Source: Acidovorax sp. HDW3 (GTDB lineage Bacteria; Pseudomonadota; Gammaproteobacteria; Burkholderiales; Burkholderiaceae_C). From it: 64,000 nt of DNA. Below the pieces are notes generated by a model, which saw only the letters and a list, made by a program, of their open reading frames with translations, did no database searches and was not told the DNA's origin. The stretch lies in NCBI RefSeq assembly GCF_011303755.1, contig NZ_CP049885.1, forward strand, positions 3,088,247 to 3,152,246, read 5' to 3'. Shown here piece by piece: positions 1 to 8,177 of this stretch; position 1 is the stretch's first letter, and every line of letters starts with the position of its first letter. The translations under genes and the position numbers were made by a program.

Positions 1-108
<108 letters not shown>

Positions 109-123
109 GGCGCTGCCCTTGCC

Positions 124-159
124 CCATGAAAAAAGCGCCCGAGGGCGCTTTTTTCATGG
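124..159. terminator. Bidirectional rho-independent terminator
   Basis: A perfect 17-bp stem, CCATGAAAAAAGCGCCC paired with GGGCGCTTTTTTCATGG, encloses a GA dinucleotide. A-tracts on one side and T-tracts on the other let it terminate both gap (+) and the hpf-like gene (-), which converge here. Confidence 0.9.
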
Positions 160-179
160 GACCGCGCAGGGCGGGCGGT

Positions 180-527
180 TTATTGGTCGGCCGTGCGGAT
201 GGTGTCGCGGCTGTTTTTGTCCTTGAGCCGGCCCAGGTCGTTGTCGATCGCGCGGATGAGCTTGTCGATGGCGCCGGTGAAGGCATCGGCCACCTTGTCG
301 GCATCGGCAGTGACGGTGACGGGCTGGCGGCCCGCAGGGCGGGCTTCGAGGCGGCAGCGCTTGTCGTTGGCGCCCGACTTGCCCGCGTCTTCGTCGGTCA
401 GAAAGACCTCGATGCGGGTGACGTACTCGCGAAAGCGGGCCATGCGCTCCTGGGTTTCTGTTTGCACCCATTGCGCCAGAGATTCACCGCCTTGAATTTT
501 GTCGTCGGTATGGACTTGCACTTGCAT
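180..527 (-). CDS. HPF/RaiA (S30AE) family ribosome-associated protein
   Basis: A 115-residue protein of the sigma-54 modulation / S30AE family. Members bind the 30S subunit in stationary phase and inactivate or dimerise ribosomes. The alternating hydrophobic pattern (RIEVFLTDED, then VTVTADADKVADAF and a basic helix) fits the beta-alpha-beta fold. An ATG six bases upstream (533) is in frame, but an AGGAGG lies only 2 bases before it and 8 bases before the ATG at 527, so 527 is preferred. It is short, lacking the C-terminal dimerisation domain of long HPF. Which subtype it is (HPF or YfiA-like) is not resolved. Confidence 0.8.
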   Translation of the reverse strand: MQVQVHTDDKIQGGESLAQWVQTETQERMARFREYVTRIEVFLTDEDAGKSGANDKRCRLEARPAGRQPVTVTADADKVADAFTGAIDKLIRAIDNDLGRLKDKNSRDTIRTADQ

Positions 528-640
528 GGACATTTCCTCCTGTCAGGACCCCTGCGAATTGCCGGGGGACGCTGCCATCTTACCCCCGTGGCAGCGGGCT
601 TTTGGCAAGTCGGTCTATCTCTGTTTTTTGAGGCGAAAAA

Positions 641-690
641 ATAGCTGCAGCGCTTTCCAGTCAAGCGTCTGCAGCTATTTAATTGATAGC
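641..690. repeat. Dispersed palindromic repeat, copy 1
   Basis: ATAGCTGCAGCGCTTTCC faces AAGCGTCTGCAGCTAT, followed by TTGATAGC. It is a short-form member of the family described in the findings and lies immediately downstream of slyD. Confidence 0.8.
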
Positions 691-692
691 AA

Positions 693-1163
693 TCAGTGGT
701 GGTGGCCGTGGCCGCCGTGCACGTGGCGGTGGGCAATTTCCTCGGCGCTGGCGGGGCGCAGCTCGGTCACCTTGGCGCTAAAGCGCAGCGCCTGCCCAGC
801 CAGCGGGTGGTTGCCGTCCAGGTGCACTTCGGGGCCTTTGATTTTGACCACGCGATACGCCTGGGGCTCGCCGTCCGGGCCGGGGCCGCGCAACATGCCG
901 CCGACCTTGACGCCGGGCGGAAAGTCGACCTTGGCAATGGTCTGCACCAGGCGCGGGTCGTGCGCGCCAAAGGCGTCTTCCACCGCCAGCTCCAGCTGCA
1001 GCGCGTGGCCCAGGCCCTGGCCTTCGAGTGCGGCTTCCACCTTCGGGAAAATGCCGTCGTAGCCGCCGTGCAGATAGGCCAGGTGACCGCCATCGAGGCG
1101 CTTGCCCTGCAGATCGGTGATTTGGTAGCTCAGGGTGACGGCCATGTCTTTGCTGATGTTCAT
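693..1163 (-). CDS. slyD: FKBP-type peptidyl-prolyl isomerase, SlyD family
   Basis: A 156-residue SlyD-type cis-trans prolyl isomerase and folding helper. The N-terminal FKBP half (VTLSYQITDLQGKRLDG) is split by the insert-in-flap chaperone domain, and the tail ends in HVHGGHGHHH, a His-rich metal-binding stretch typical of SlyD, which can deliver nickel. The start is the ATG at 1163, which overlaps the pirin stop as ATGA, so the two genes are translationally coupled. Conserved VEDAFGAHDPRLVQ corresponds to the family's VGANDAYGQYDENLV-like segment. Its role in nickel handling is inferred from the tail only. Confidence 0.9.
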   Translation of the reverse strand: MNISKDMAVTLSYQITDLQGKRLDGGHLAYLHGGYDGIFPKVEAALEGQGLGHALQLELAVEDAFGAHDPRLVQTIAKVDFPPGVKVGGMLRGPGPDGEPQAYRVVKIKGPEVHLDGNHPLAGQALRFSAKVTELRPASAEEIAHRHVHGGHGHHH

Positions 1164-2254
1164 GCCTTGCTTTCTGGGGAAAAAACGGCCTGCATTGTCC
1201 CAGAAGGCGATGGCGCCGGCGGCGGTGGCAGCTCGTCGGCGTCGGCCCCCGGGTGGCGTGCAAAACGGCGTGCCAGGGGGCCGTGCACGGGCGCGGCGTC
1301 GGCCCAGGGCCAGCCGCCAAAGCCGCTGGCACGGTAGTCGGCAATGGCCTGCTGGACTTCGTGCGGCGCGTTCATGACGAAGGGGCCGTACTGCGCCACG
1401 GGCTCGCCAATGGGCCGGCCTTGCAGCAGCAGGCATTCGAGCGGTTCGGTGCCGCTGTTGTGCAGCGGCCAGTCGGTGTGGGCGTCAAGCTCGACGGCGG
1501 CGTGCGCCGTGAGCTGCTCGGGGCCGATGTGCAGCGCGTTGCCGGCAAAAAAGTACAACATGCGCCGGGTGTGCGCGCCGGCGGCGCGCGGCAGCGTCCA
1601 GCGGGCGCCGGGGGCGAGTTGCAGCGTCCAGATGGCCAGGTCGGCGTCGGCCTGGCTGGCCCAGGATTGGGGTGGCGGCGCCAGCGGTGCATCCGCCCCG
1701 GGCAGAGCGCCGGCAACGGCACGCACCAGGGTGCGGGCGCCGGCTGCATCGACTTGTTCCAGGCGTGGAATGCGCTCGTTCCAGAGCATGGTGAAGTGCG
1801 GCGCGGCCATTTTGTTGCGCGCTGGCAGGTTGAGCCAGACCTGGAACAGCTCGATGCGGTTGGGCGCGTCGGTGCGCAGCATGGGGAACATCTCGGCGTG
1901 CTGCAGGCCGGCGCCGGTGGTGATCCATTGCACGTCACCGCCGCCAAAGCGGGCGGCCGCGCCGAGCGAGTCGCTGTGGTCGATCAGCCCCTGGCGCACC
2001 AGGGTCACGGTTTCAAAACCCCGGTGCGGGTGCACCGGAAAGCCCGGCACATGCTGGCCGTGGTACATCGAAAAACCGTCCTGGCGGCTGAAGTCGCTGC
2101 CCAGGGCGCGCCCGCCCAGGGCCGAGCGCGCCAGGCCCAGGCGGCCATCGCCGGCGGGGTAATGGTCGTCGTGGTGGGCGCAGAACAAAAACGGATCGAG
2201 CGTGGGCCAGTGCATACCGAGTGGCTGGCGCGAGAGGATGGGGATGGCAGTCAT
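1160..2254 (-). CDS. Pirin family protein
   Basis: A 364-residue bicupin of the pirin family. The metal site is readable: HPHRGFETVTLV gives two His, and GLQHAEM gives the third His and the Glu. The C-terminal cupin (FFAGNALHIG...AVELDAHTDWPLHN) is present. Bacterial pirins are non-haem Fe proteins, some with quercetinase activity; the substrate here is unknown. It is longer than the ~290 residues of YhhW-like pirins, with a Pro/Ala-rich tail. The start is the ATG at 2254; in-frame sequence upstream is a GC-rich artefact. The stop overlaps the slyD start by 4 bases. Confidence 0.88.
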   Translation of the reverse strand: MTAIPILSRQPLGMHWPTLDPFLFCAHHDDHYPAGDGRLGLARSALGGRALGSDFSRQDGFSMYHGQHVPGFPVHPHRGFETVTLVRQGLIDHSDSLGAAARFGGGDVQWITTGAGLQHAEMFPMLRTDAPNRIELFQVWLNLPARNKMAAPHFTMLWNERIPRLEQVDAAGARTLVRAVAGALPGADAPLAPPPQSWASQADADLAIWTLQLAPGARWTLPRAAGAHTRRMLYFFAGNALHIGPEQLTAHAAVELDAHTDWPLHNSGTEPLECLLLQGRPIGEPVAQYGPFVMNAPHEVQQAIADYRASGFGGWPWADAAPVHGPLARRFARHPGADADELPPPPAPSPSGTMQAVFSPESKA

Positions 2255-2352
2255 GGCCTGAATATGGGCCCGGGCGCAGCGCTTGCCAAGCCCTGGCCGG
2301 CGCAACGCACTGACCCAGCCATGGAACGCTGCTGCGCTGCTGGGAGCGCTGC

Positions 2353-2904
2353 TTAAAACACCACTTCCAGCCCCTGGGCCGTGACGCGCAAGGCGCTGGG
2401 CGCGTGTGGCAGGCGCTGCAGCTTGTCTTGCTCGGCGGCGCTGAGCTGGTACAGCGCCACTTCGCCCCAGGACTGCAGCGCCGCCTGCGCCAGCAGCTGC
2501 TGCAGCAGCGCCGCTGCGCCGGCGGGCAGGCCGTCGAGCTGCACCTGTTCGAGCTGCAGATCGGTGGCGTACAGGCTGTGCTCGGCACTGGCGTAGCGCA
2601 GGCCAAAGCTGAGTGTGAATTGGCCGGCGCGCGGCTGGCGCAGCAAGGGGCCCGAGAGCTCCAGCGGGCACAGCGCGGCCAGGCGGTTGGCCTCTGGCCG
2701 CAGCTGCAGCTGCGGCGCTTGCAGCCACAGCTGCCAGCCGCCAGCGAGCGCCTGGCGGCGTGGAAAACGCGGCGCCAGCGCAGCTTGCATCTGCGCCAGC
2801 GACACGGTGTAGCTGCGCCCCCCAGGGCTGCAGGCGGCGAGCCAGGGCAGGGTCAGCAGGGCGGAGAGTGCAGAGAGTGTGGTGAGGGTGTGGCGGCGTT
2901 GCAT
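2353..2904 (-). CDS. DUF1439 lipoprotein
   Basis: A 183-residue predicted lipoprotein. The N-terminus MQRRHTLTTLSALSALLTLPW is a basic-hydrophobic signal ending in the lipobox LAAC, so Cys-25 would be acylated. The mature part (YTVSLAQMQAALAPRFP, LQLEQVQLDGLP) resembles DUF1439/YceB lipoproteins, whose function is unknown and whose fold suggests lipid binding. The start is the ATG at 2904, placing the signal peptide at the N-terminus; an earlier in-frame ATG would add a charged 22-residue extension. It is upstream of pirin on the same strand, about 100 bases away. Confidence 0.75.
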   Translation of the reverse strand: MQRRHTLTTLSALSALLTLPWLAACSPGGRSYTVSLAQMQAALAPRFPRRQALAGGWQLWLQAPQLQLRPEANRLAALCPLELSGPLLRQPRAGQFTLSFGLRYASAEHSLYATDLQLEQVQLDGLPAGAAALLQQLLAQAALQSWGEVALYQLSAAEQDKLQRLPHAPSALRVTAQGLEVVF

Positions 2905-2999
2905 AGTGGGCGAGTGCGGGCACAAGGCGGGGTTGGGGGAGCGCCTAGGGTGACCCCCTTTTTTGTGCATGACCGCGTTTTTGCAATTTGGTCAATGGA

Positions 3000-3038
3000 T
3001 GCAACAAGAGTGTCTATTTTGCTTTTGTGCTTGTTGCA
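3000..3038. promoter_or_regulatory. Perfect 9-bp inverted repeat in an upstream region
   Basis: TGCAACAAG (3000-3008) and CTTGTTGCA (3030-3038) are exact complements separated by 21 bases, about two helical turns. They lie 22 bases before the small gene at 3061 in an AT-richer stretch. This may be an operator or an mRNA hairpin; the cognate regulator is unknown. Confidence 0.5.
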
Positions 3039-3060
3039 CCTTTCATGAGGAATTTATACC

Positions 3061-3340
3061 GTGCACAACCTCAGCAGCGTGGCGCAGGCCAATGCGCGGC
3101 GCACCATCGAGGTTTTCTTTGCCGATGATGCCGCCCTGCGCGCGCAAAAGCGCAACGAAATGCTGGCCGAGGCCGCCAAGGAGATCAAGGCGCTGATTAC
3201 GGTGTCCGTCGATAAAGCCAGCACCGGTTGCTCCCAGGCTTGAGAAAGCCGGCCAGACGATGCAGGAGATCGCCGCCCAGTCCCTGGTGCGCGCCGTGGG
3301 CGTGTTCGAGCTGCCCACGCTGCTGCCGGCATTGCGTTAA
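3061..3340 (+). pseudogene. Small hypothetical gene with apparent single-base frameshift
   Basis: Frame 1 opens with GTG at 3061 after a GAGGAA ribosome site, reads 60 codons (NARRTIEVFFADDAALRAQK...) and stops at 3243. Frame 2 then carries a coding-like stretch with strong GC at third positions (EKAGQTMQEIAAQSLVRAVG...) ending with TAA at 3338-3340. Removing one T in GCTTGAG (about 3239) fuses the two into a single ~92-residue helical, charged protein. I do not recognise the family. It is either a broken gene, a sequence error, or two overlapping genes; the fusion is favoured because both halves look coding and abut. Confidence 0.5.
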
Positions 3341-3342
3341 TT

Positions 3343-3390
3343 GCTATCAAAATAGTAGCTGCTAGCGCTTGCTGGACGGGCGTTAGCAGC
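3343..3390. repeat. Dispersed palindromic repeat, copy 2
   Basis: GCTATCAAAATAGTAGCTGC precedes TAGCGCTTGCTGGACGGGCG and TTAGCAGC. It is a short form, lying between the small frameshifted gene and the 3' end of mnmA. Confidence 0.8.
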
Positions 3391-3394
3391 CGAT

Positions 3395-4498
3395 TTATGC
3401 CGCGCCAATCACCCCGCCGCCCAGGCAGACCTCGCCGTCGTAGAGCACGGCGCTCTGCCCCGGCGTCACGGCCCACTGCGGCCCGGTAAAGGCCAGCGCA
3501 AAGCCGCCCTCCTCGGGCGTGAAATGGCAGGCCGCGTCCTGCTGGCGGTAGCGGGTTTTGGCGGCGTAGGCGCCGGCGGCGGGCGCCTGGCCGGCGACCC
3601 AGCTTACGTCCTGCGCCTGCAGCTGGGGCGAGAGCAGCCAGGGGTGGTCGTGCCCCTGCACCACGACGAGGGTGTTTTTCTCCACCTCTTTGCGCGCCAC
3701 GAACCAGGGCGCGTGCTCGCCGGCGCCGCGCGCGGCGCCCTTTTCCTTCACGCCGCCAATGCCCAGGCCCTGGCGCTGGCCCAGGGTGTAGAACGACAGG
3801 CCGACGTGCTGGCCGAGCTTGCGCCCCCGGTCATCGCGGATCGGGCCGGGTTCCTTGGAGATGTAGCGGTTCAAAAACTCGCGAAACGGCCGCTCGCCGA
3901 TGAAGCAGATGCCGGTCGAGTCTTTTTTCTTCGCGTTCGGCAGGCCGATCTCGGCGGCGATGCGACGCACCTCGCTCTTGTGCAGCTCGCCCACGGGGAA
4001 CAGCGTTTTGGACAGCTGCGCCTGGTTCAGGCGGTGCAGAAAATAGCTCTGGTCCTTGGTGGGGTCTAGCCCCTTGAGCAGCTCGAACAGGCCGCTGGCC
4101 GGGTTCTGGCGCACGCGTGCGTAGTGGCCGGTGGCGATTTTTTCCGCGCCCAGGCGCATGGCGTGGTCCAGGAAGGATTTGAACTTGATCTCGGCGTTGC
4201 ACAGGATGTCGGGGTTGGGCGTGCGCCCGGCCTGGTACTCGCGCAAAAACTCGGCAAAGACGCGGTCCTTGTACTCGGCGGCGAAGTTGACGTGCTCGAT
4301 CTCTATGCCGAGCACGTCGGCCACGCTGGCGGCATCCAGAAAATCCTGGCGGCTGGAGCAAAACTCGCTGTCGTCGTCATCCTCCCAGTTTTTCATGAAG
4401 ATGGCGACCACCTCGTGGCCTTGCTGCTGGAGAAGATGGGCTGTGACGGCGGAGTCCACCCCACCCGACAGGCCGACGACGACGCGCTGTTTTTTCAT
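3395..4498 (-). CDS. mnmA: tRNA-specific 2-thiouridylase MnmA
   Basis: A 367-residue enzyme that 2-thiolates U34 of tRNA Lys, Glu and Gln using ATP and a sulfur-relay persulfide. The PP-loop GLSGGVDS lies at residues 9-16. The two catalytic cysteines are Cys-100 in [12 protein letters not shown] and Cys-198 in [16 protein letters not shown] and the C-terminal beta-barrel portion are present, and the length matches the family. It starts 24 bases after the nudJ-like gene, the same pairing seen in enterobacteria (ymfB-mnmA), which suggests an operon. A copy of the dispersed repeat sits right after its stop. Confidence 0.97.
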   Translation of the reverse strand: MKKQRVVVGLSGGVDSAVTAHLLQQQGHEVVAIFMKNWEDDDDSEFCSSRQDFLDAASVADVLGIEIEHVNFAAEYKDRVFAEFLREYQAGRTPNPDILCNAEIKFKSFLDHAMRLGAEKIATGHYARVRQNPASGLFELLKGLDPTKDQSYFLHRLNQAQLSKTLFPVGELHKSEVRRIAAEIGLPNAKKKDSTGICFIGERPFREFLNRYISKEPGPIRDDRGRKLGQHVGLSFYTLGQRQGLGIGGVKEKGAARGAGEHAPWFVARKEVEKNTLVVVQGHDHPWLLSPQLQAQDVSWVAGQAPAAGAYAAKTRYRQQDAACHFTPEEGGFALAFTGPQWAVTPGQSAVLYDGEVCLGGGVIGAA

Positions 4499-4522
4499 AG
4501 GGCAGGGATTATCCCCGCCGCC

Positions 4523-5026
4523 CTATGCCTTTGCCGCGCGCGGGGCCGGGGCCTGCAGCACGCTGGCGTCGGTGTGGATCAGCGCCAGCGGCGCGCGCTG
4601 GCCGGCCAGGTAGTCTTCGATGCACTGCAGCAGCAGCGGGCTGCGGTGGCGCTCGCGGCAGGCGCGCAGCTCGTCGAGCGTGAGCCAGAAGGCGCGCACG
4701 ATGCCGTCGTCGAGCGTGCGCCAGCCGTGGTGCGTGCCGACGCGGCCGCAAAAGGCAAAGCGCAGGTAGGTGATGTCGTCGCCGGTGCGCGTGCGCGTGA
4801 AGCGGTTGAGGTACATGCCCACCAGGCCCTGGGGCTCGAAGTCGTAGGCCGTTTCTTCGAGCACCTCGCGCACGCAGGCCTGCAGCGGCGATTCGCCCGG
4901 GTCGAGGTGCCCGGCGGGGTTGTTCAGGCGCAGGCCGTCGGCGGTTTCTTCTTCCACGATGAGAAAGCGCCCATCGTGCTCGACGATGGCGGCGACGGTG
5001 ACGTTGGGTTTCCAGCGGTTGGGCAT
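4523..5026 (-). CDS. nudJ: NUDIX hydrolase, NudJ-like
   Basis: A 167-residue Nudix hydrolase. The Nudix box runs from G39 to about Y61 (GHLDPGESPLQACVREVLEE), with the REVLEE metal-binding core intact. NudJ hydrolyses thiamine pyrophosphate precursor HMP-PP and nucleoside di/triphosphates in the cytoplasm. The MPNRWKPNVTVAA start and the position directly upstream of mnmA match NudJ (YmfB). An in-frame ATG at 5035 is possible, as is a longer form to 5077; 5026 is chosen because the family begins close to this point. No strong ribosome site is visible. The substrate is assigned by synteny, not proven. Confidence 0.85.
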   Translation of the reverse strand: MPNRWKPNVTVAAIVEHDGRFLIVEEETADGLRLNNPAGHLDPGESPLQACVREVLEETAYDFEPQGLVGMYLNRFTRTRTGDDITYLRFAFCGRVGTHHGWRTLDDGIVRAFWLTLDELRACRERHRSPLLLQCIEDYLAGQRAPLALIHTDASVLQAPAPRAAKA

Positions 5027-5082
5027 GGCGCGCATTATCGTGGCGCCGGCTGGCACGGCGATGACAGCCGGCGTCACTCTTG

Positions 5083-5176
5083 TTTTGATAGCTGGTTGCG
5101 TTTGCTAGCTAACGGTTTGGTGGTAATTTGTGCCTGAAAATGGCTCCAGGCAAGCGTCAGCAGCTATTGTTTTTAA
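5083..5176. repeat. Dispersed palindromic repeat, copy 3 (long form)
   Basis: GATAGCTGGTTGCGTTTGC opens it and CAAGCGTCAGCAGCTAT closes it. The central segment (GGTTTGGTGGTAATTTGTGC) resembles the centre of the copy before mnmE, defining a long form. It sits between nudJ and the 3' end of the RloB-like gene. Confidence 0.75.
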
Positions 5177-5203
5177 GCGGACACGGTCACTTACACGGCC
5201 GCT

Positions 5204-5713
5204 TTACTCCGTGGTGACGGCGGTGATAAGTGCTGCCAGCACTTGCACACGGGCCTGAGCGGCATCCAAGGTGGCGCGCGGAAAATATTTTTCGTAGTAG
5301 CGGCTGTCGGTAGGGTCGCCCGGGGCGCATTTTTGCAAGGCACTTTTGCATTTCTCGGTGGCATCGGACGCCGGCTTGCCCAGAATGGCCAACAAGGTGG
5401 CTTCCACTGCCGGGGTGGACACAATGGTTGCAATGCGCTGCCCCCGCAGCCACTTGGCTTCTTCTGCCGTCAGGGCAATATCGGCGTCCAGCACGGCAAT
5501 GCGCTGCTCAAAGTCGGCCATCCGAATGGCGGATTTGAGCTTGCTGATCACGCCTTGTGGCCCATGGCCATGGGCATTTTTGAGGCTGATCGACAGCCTC
5601 ATGCCACGGTGGTAGTACAGCCGCTTGAGGTGCTGGACAAAGGCCTCTTCGGTCTCTCCTTCGACCACGATCAACACCGTGCGGTTGGTTTTGCGCAACT
5701 GACGTGATGCCAT
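5204..5713 (-). CDS. RloB-like (TOPRIM-type) putative defence nuclease
   Basis: A 169-residue protein resembling the RloB family. VVEGETEE (residues 16-23) supplies the acidic motif of a TOPRIM-like fold, LDADIA carries the D76-x-D78 pair, and STPAVEATLLAI matches the family's conserved E-containing helix. In AbiL-type and related systems a protein of this kind is the effector activated by an ATPase partner. Here the partner gene ends 9 bases upstream, so both are surely co-transcribed. The base composition is visibly less GC-rich than the neighbours, a sign of transfer. It is slightly short for the family. Nuclease activity is inferred. Confidence 0.72.
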   Translation of the reverse strand: MASRQLRKTNRTVLIVVEGETEEAFVQHLKRLYYHRGMRLSISLKNAHGHGPQGVISKLKSAIRMADFEQRIAVLDADIALTAEEAKWLRGQRIATIVSTPAVEATLLAILGKPASDATEKCKSALQKCAPGDPTDSRYYEKYFPRATLDAAQARVQVLAALITAVTTE

Positions 5714-5722
5714 GTGCGCGCC

Positions 5723-6916
5723 TCACAGCATGGGAATGGCGCCGTAGGCGCCGGCCATGTATTTGGCATAAAAATTGTCGTCGGCACGCACGCCCTCCAT
5801 GTCCGACAGGCGCCAGGCTTCGCTGCGGCAATGCGCGTTTTTTTCGACCAGCATGATCTGCCCCTTTTGGAGCAGGTTCAGGATTTCTACCGAGTGGCAG
5901 GTAAAAATCAGCTGGGCGTTATGGGGGTTGGTTTTGGGGCTGAGGAACAAATTCAGAATCGGCTCCAGCATCAAGGGGTGCAGGTCAGCCTCCAATTCAT
6001 CGAACACCACTGTGCCACCTTGGGCCAGGATGGGCAGCAAACCAGCGAGCAGCACGAACGCCGCCTGCGTGCCGCTGGACTCGGCAAACATGGGCAGCTC
6101 CATTTCATTGGTGCCATCGCGGTGGATGCCAAAAGGCACCAAAACCTCCTCCTCCTGGCCATCTTTCATGGTGCGCAGGGTTTTCAGACGAATGTCCTGC
6201 AGACCGAAATCCCATTGGTTGAGCAAATGCACCATGCGGCTGTGGTGGGCCTGGCTACCCGCAAAAAATCGGGCTGCGCCCAGCACATCGGGGGCACCTT
6301 GAAATGCCTGCCGGCCCGTGGCGCCCACATTGCTGTAACGCTGGCCCAGGGTTTGCACGATGGTGTGCGCAGTCTCAATGCCAAATTGCGCCGCCATGGA
6401 GATCAGCGATGCCAGCGGCTTGACCTTTTCCGCCTGCTTCTGGGGCAGGCCGAAGTGGGGCTGCTTGATGCTTTCCGTGCCCGTTTGCGCATCCCATTCC
6501 CGCTGAAACAAGGTGCTGAACAAGCGGCTGGTCTTCAGGCGCAAAGACTCCGACAGAACGCGCTCCTGGTTCAGCGCCAGGGCGTAGCGGTAGAGCTTGC
6601 CTTGGGCTTCAAATTCCAGTTCAAAGCGGCTGACCGCATCGGCAGCCAAGGCGTGCGGCTGCACGGCGAGCCGGTGCTCGGGCTCCATGAAAAAAGACTT
6701 GCTGACAAACCAGCAGACGAAATCCAGCGCCTTGATGACATTGGTCTTGCCCGCACCATTGGCTCCCACCACTGCCAGCACATGGCTCAGGTGGCGGTCG
6801 GTGGCCGCCGATGCAAAGCTGCCATCAGTGCCGATGGCGCGAGCGCCCAACACAAAGGACACCTCCGCTTCCTCAGCAAAGGAGAAGAAATTAGAAAAAT
6901 GAAGAGAGTGAAGCAA
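5723..6916 (-). CDS. AAA15/RloA-like ATPase of a two-gene defence cassette
   Basis: A 397-residue ATP-binding protein of the SMC/ABC-like AAA_15/21 group. Walker A is GANGAGKT (51-58). The C-terminal part has Walker B VVFDELEADLHP followed by the H-loop TCHSVEIL, a layout shared by RloA, AbiLi, AriA and OLD-type ATPases. No nuclease domain is fused; that role would fall to the RloB-like product encoded 9 bases downstream. The first in-frame start after an upstream TGA is TTG at 6916, preceded by no clear ribosome site, in an AT-rich leader. Lower GC suggests horizontal acquisition. The exact system type (AbiL, PARIS-like or other) cannot be settled from sequence alone. Confidence 0.78.
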   Translation of the reverse strand: MLHSLHFSNFFSFAEEAEVSFVLGARAIGTDGSFASAATDRHLSHVLAVVGANGAGKTNVIKALDFVCWFVSKSFFMEPEHRLAVQPHALAADAVSRFELEFEAQGKLYRYALALNQERVLSESLRLKTSRLFSTLFQREWDAQTGTESIKQPHFGLPQKQAEKVKPLASLISMAAQFGIETAHTIVQTLGQRYSNVGATGRQAFQGAPDVLGAARFFAGSQAHHSRMVHLLNQWDFGLQDIRLKTLRTMKDGQEEEVLVPFGIHRDGTNEMELPMFAESSGTQAAFVLLAGLLPILAQGGTVVFDELEADLHPLMLEPILNLFLSPKTNPHNAQLIFTCHSVEILNLLQKGQIMLVEKNAHCRSEAWRLSDMEGVRADDNFYAKYMAGAYGAIPML

Positions 6917-6983
6917 AGTTGTTACTCAAGTGTCTTTAACAAAATTTTGTTCATTATGCTTGAGTGCTATGTATTTTTCTGTG

Positions 6984-7475
6984 TTATTCCCGCACCATAT
7001 ACACCGCCTGCGGCCCGTAGCCGGCCAGGTGCAGGCGCTGCGTGGGGCAGGCCAGCGCCCGTGGCTGGTAGCCGTGGCGTGCCCAGTAGCGCTGCGCGCC
7101 CTGCACTGCCACCAGGGCGCCGTAGCGCAGGCCCTGGGCCGGCAGTGCCGCCAGCAGGGCCGGGCCCAGGCCCTGGCCGGCGCATTCGGGCAACACCGCC
7201 ATGTCGTGCAGGTAGGCGGTGTCGGGCGTGGCCACGGTGTCGAAGTCGCCGTGCAGCGGCGTCACCTTGCCCTGCAGGCTGCGGTAGGCCGCGAGGTAGG
7301 CGAGTACGCGCCCGCCGGCGTCGGTGATGACTTGCGACAGGTTGGCCGGGCTTTGCAGGCGCCGGGCAAAGACGGCGTGGCCCTCCACGTACTGCGCGCC
7401 GTAGCAGGCGTGCTGCACCGCCAGCAGGCCCGGCAGATCCGCCAGCGCCAGGGCGCGCGCGGCCCACGCGCTCAT
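6984..7475 (-). CDS. GNAT family N-acetyltransferase
   Basis: A 163-residue GNAT-fold acyltransferase. Motif A is visible as AVLPECAGQGLGPALL, with the Q-x-x-G-x-G/A type pyrophosphate loop, and the C-terminal motif B region contains AQRYWARHGYQ. Acceptor substrate unknown. The ATG at 7475 overlaps the riboflavin synthase stop as ATGA, so it is translationally coupled to that gene; a role in flavin metabolism is not implied by anything else. Confidence 0.8.
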   Translation of the reverse strand: MSAWAARALALADLPGLLAVQHACYGAQYVEGHAVFARRLQSPANLSQVITDAGGRVLAYLAAYRSLQGKVTPLHGDFDTVATPDTAYLHDMAVLPECAGQGLGPALLAALPAQGLRYGALVAVQGAQRYWARHGYQPRALACPTQRLHLAGYGPQAVYMVRE

Positions 7476-8173
7476 GGCTGGGGCGGGGTGGGCAGGTAGT
7501 CGTCGAGCGACTGGCCTTTTTCTGCCAGCAGGGCTTGGAGCAGCGGCGCCAGGCGCCCCAGGCTCTCGTGCACCGCCTCGCGCACGGTATCGACCAGCAC
7601 CTGGGTGCTGCGTTCGATTTCCACGTTCAGCTGCGCGCCCACCTGCTGCTCCTCGAACACCGTGGCGCGGCGTGTTTCGGGGATGAGCCAGACCTCGAAC
7701 CAGCCCGCGTCGCGGTTGACCTCGGCCACCGTCAGGCTGGCGCCGTGGATGGCGATATAGCCCTTGGCAAACACATAGCGGCGGTGCGTCTCGGGCAGGG
7801 CCACGCGCCACACCAGGTTGTTCTCCAGTTCGCGCCGCTCGATCAAGGTGCCGGTGCAGTCCACATGGCCCGACAGCGGGTGGCCGCCGATCTCGGCGCC
7901 ATCCTTGGCCGCGCGCTCGACGTTCACGTGCTGGCCCTCGCGGTACTGGCCCAGGGTGGTGATGTTCAGGCTCTGCAGCATGACGTCAAACCGCGCCTGG
8001 GTGGGCGAGACAAGCTCGGTCACCGTCAGGCACACGCCGTCGGTGGCCACGCTGGCGCCAATCGCCAGATCCTGGCAAAAGCCCTCGGGAAATTCGAGTG
8101 TGAAGGTGCGCAAACCTGCGCGGTCGTGGATGGCGGCAATGCGCGCCGTGGCTTGGACGATGCCGGTGAACAT
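7472..8173 (-). CDS. ribE: Riboflavin synthase, alpha chain (E. coli RibC-type)
   Basis: A 233-residue riboflavin synthase that dismutates two lumazine molecules to riboflavin. It shows the duplicated lumazine-binding barrels: MFTGIVQ at the N-terminus, GASVATDGVCLTVTE with the catalytic Cys in repeat one, and AIHGASLTVAEV in repeat two. VNVERAAK and IPETRRATVF match the E. coli enzyme. It is about 20 residues longer at the C-terminus than E. coli RibC. The ATG at 8173 has no Shine-Dalgarno; a 12-bp GC-rich hairpin ends just upstream. It stands alone, outside a full rib operon. Confidence 0.92.
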   Translation of the reverse strand: MFTGIVQATARIAAIHDRAGLRTFTLEFPEGFCQDLAIGASVATDGVCLTVTELVSPTQARFDVMLQSLNITTLGQYREGQHVNVERAAKDGAEIGGHPLSGHVDCTGTLIERRELENNLVWRVALPETHRRYVFAKGYIAIHGASLTVAEVNRDAGWFEVWLIPETRRATVFEEQQVGAQLNVEIERSTQVLVDTVREAVHESLGRLAPLLQALLAEKGQSLDDYLPTPPQP

Positions 8174-8177
8174 GGGC

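Noticed and set aside
1160..2923. A single 587-residue open frame covering the pirin gene and upstream
   Set aside because: Only the part from 2254 matches pirin; the rest is low-complexity Ala/Arg-rich sequence that overlaps the DUF1439 gene in another frame.
3000..3060. PhaR-type operator and phasin gene
   Set aside because: The TGCA-containing repeat prompted this, but the protein has no phasin features that I can identify.
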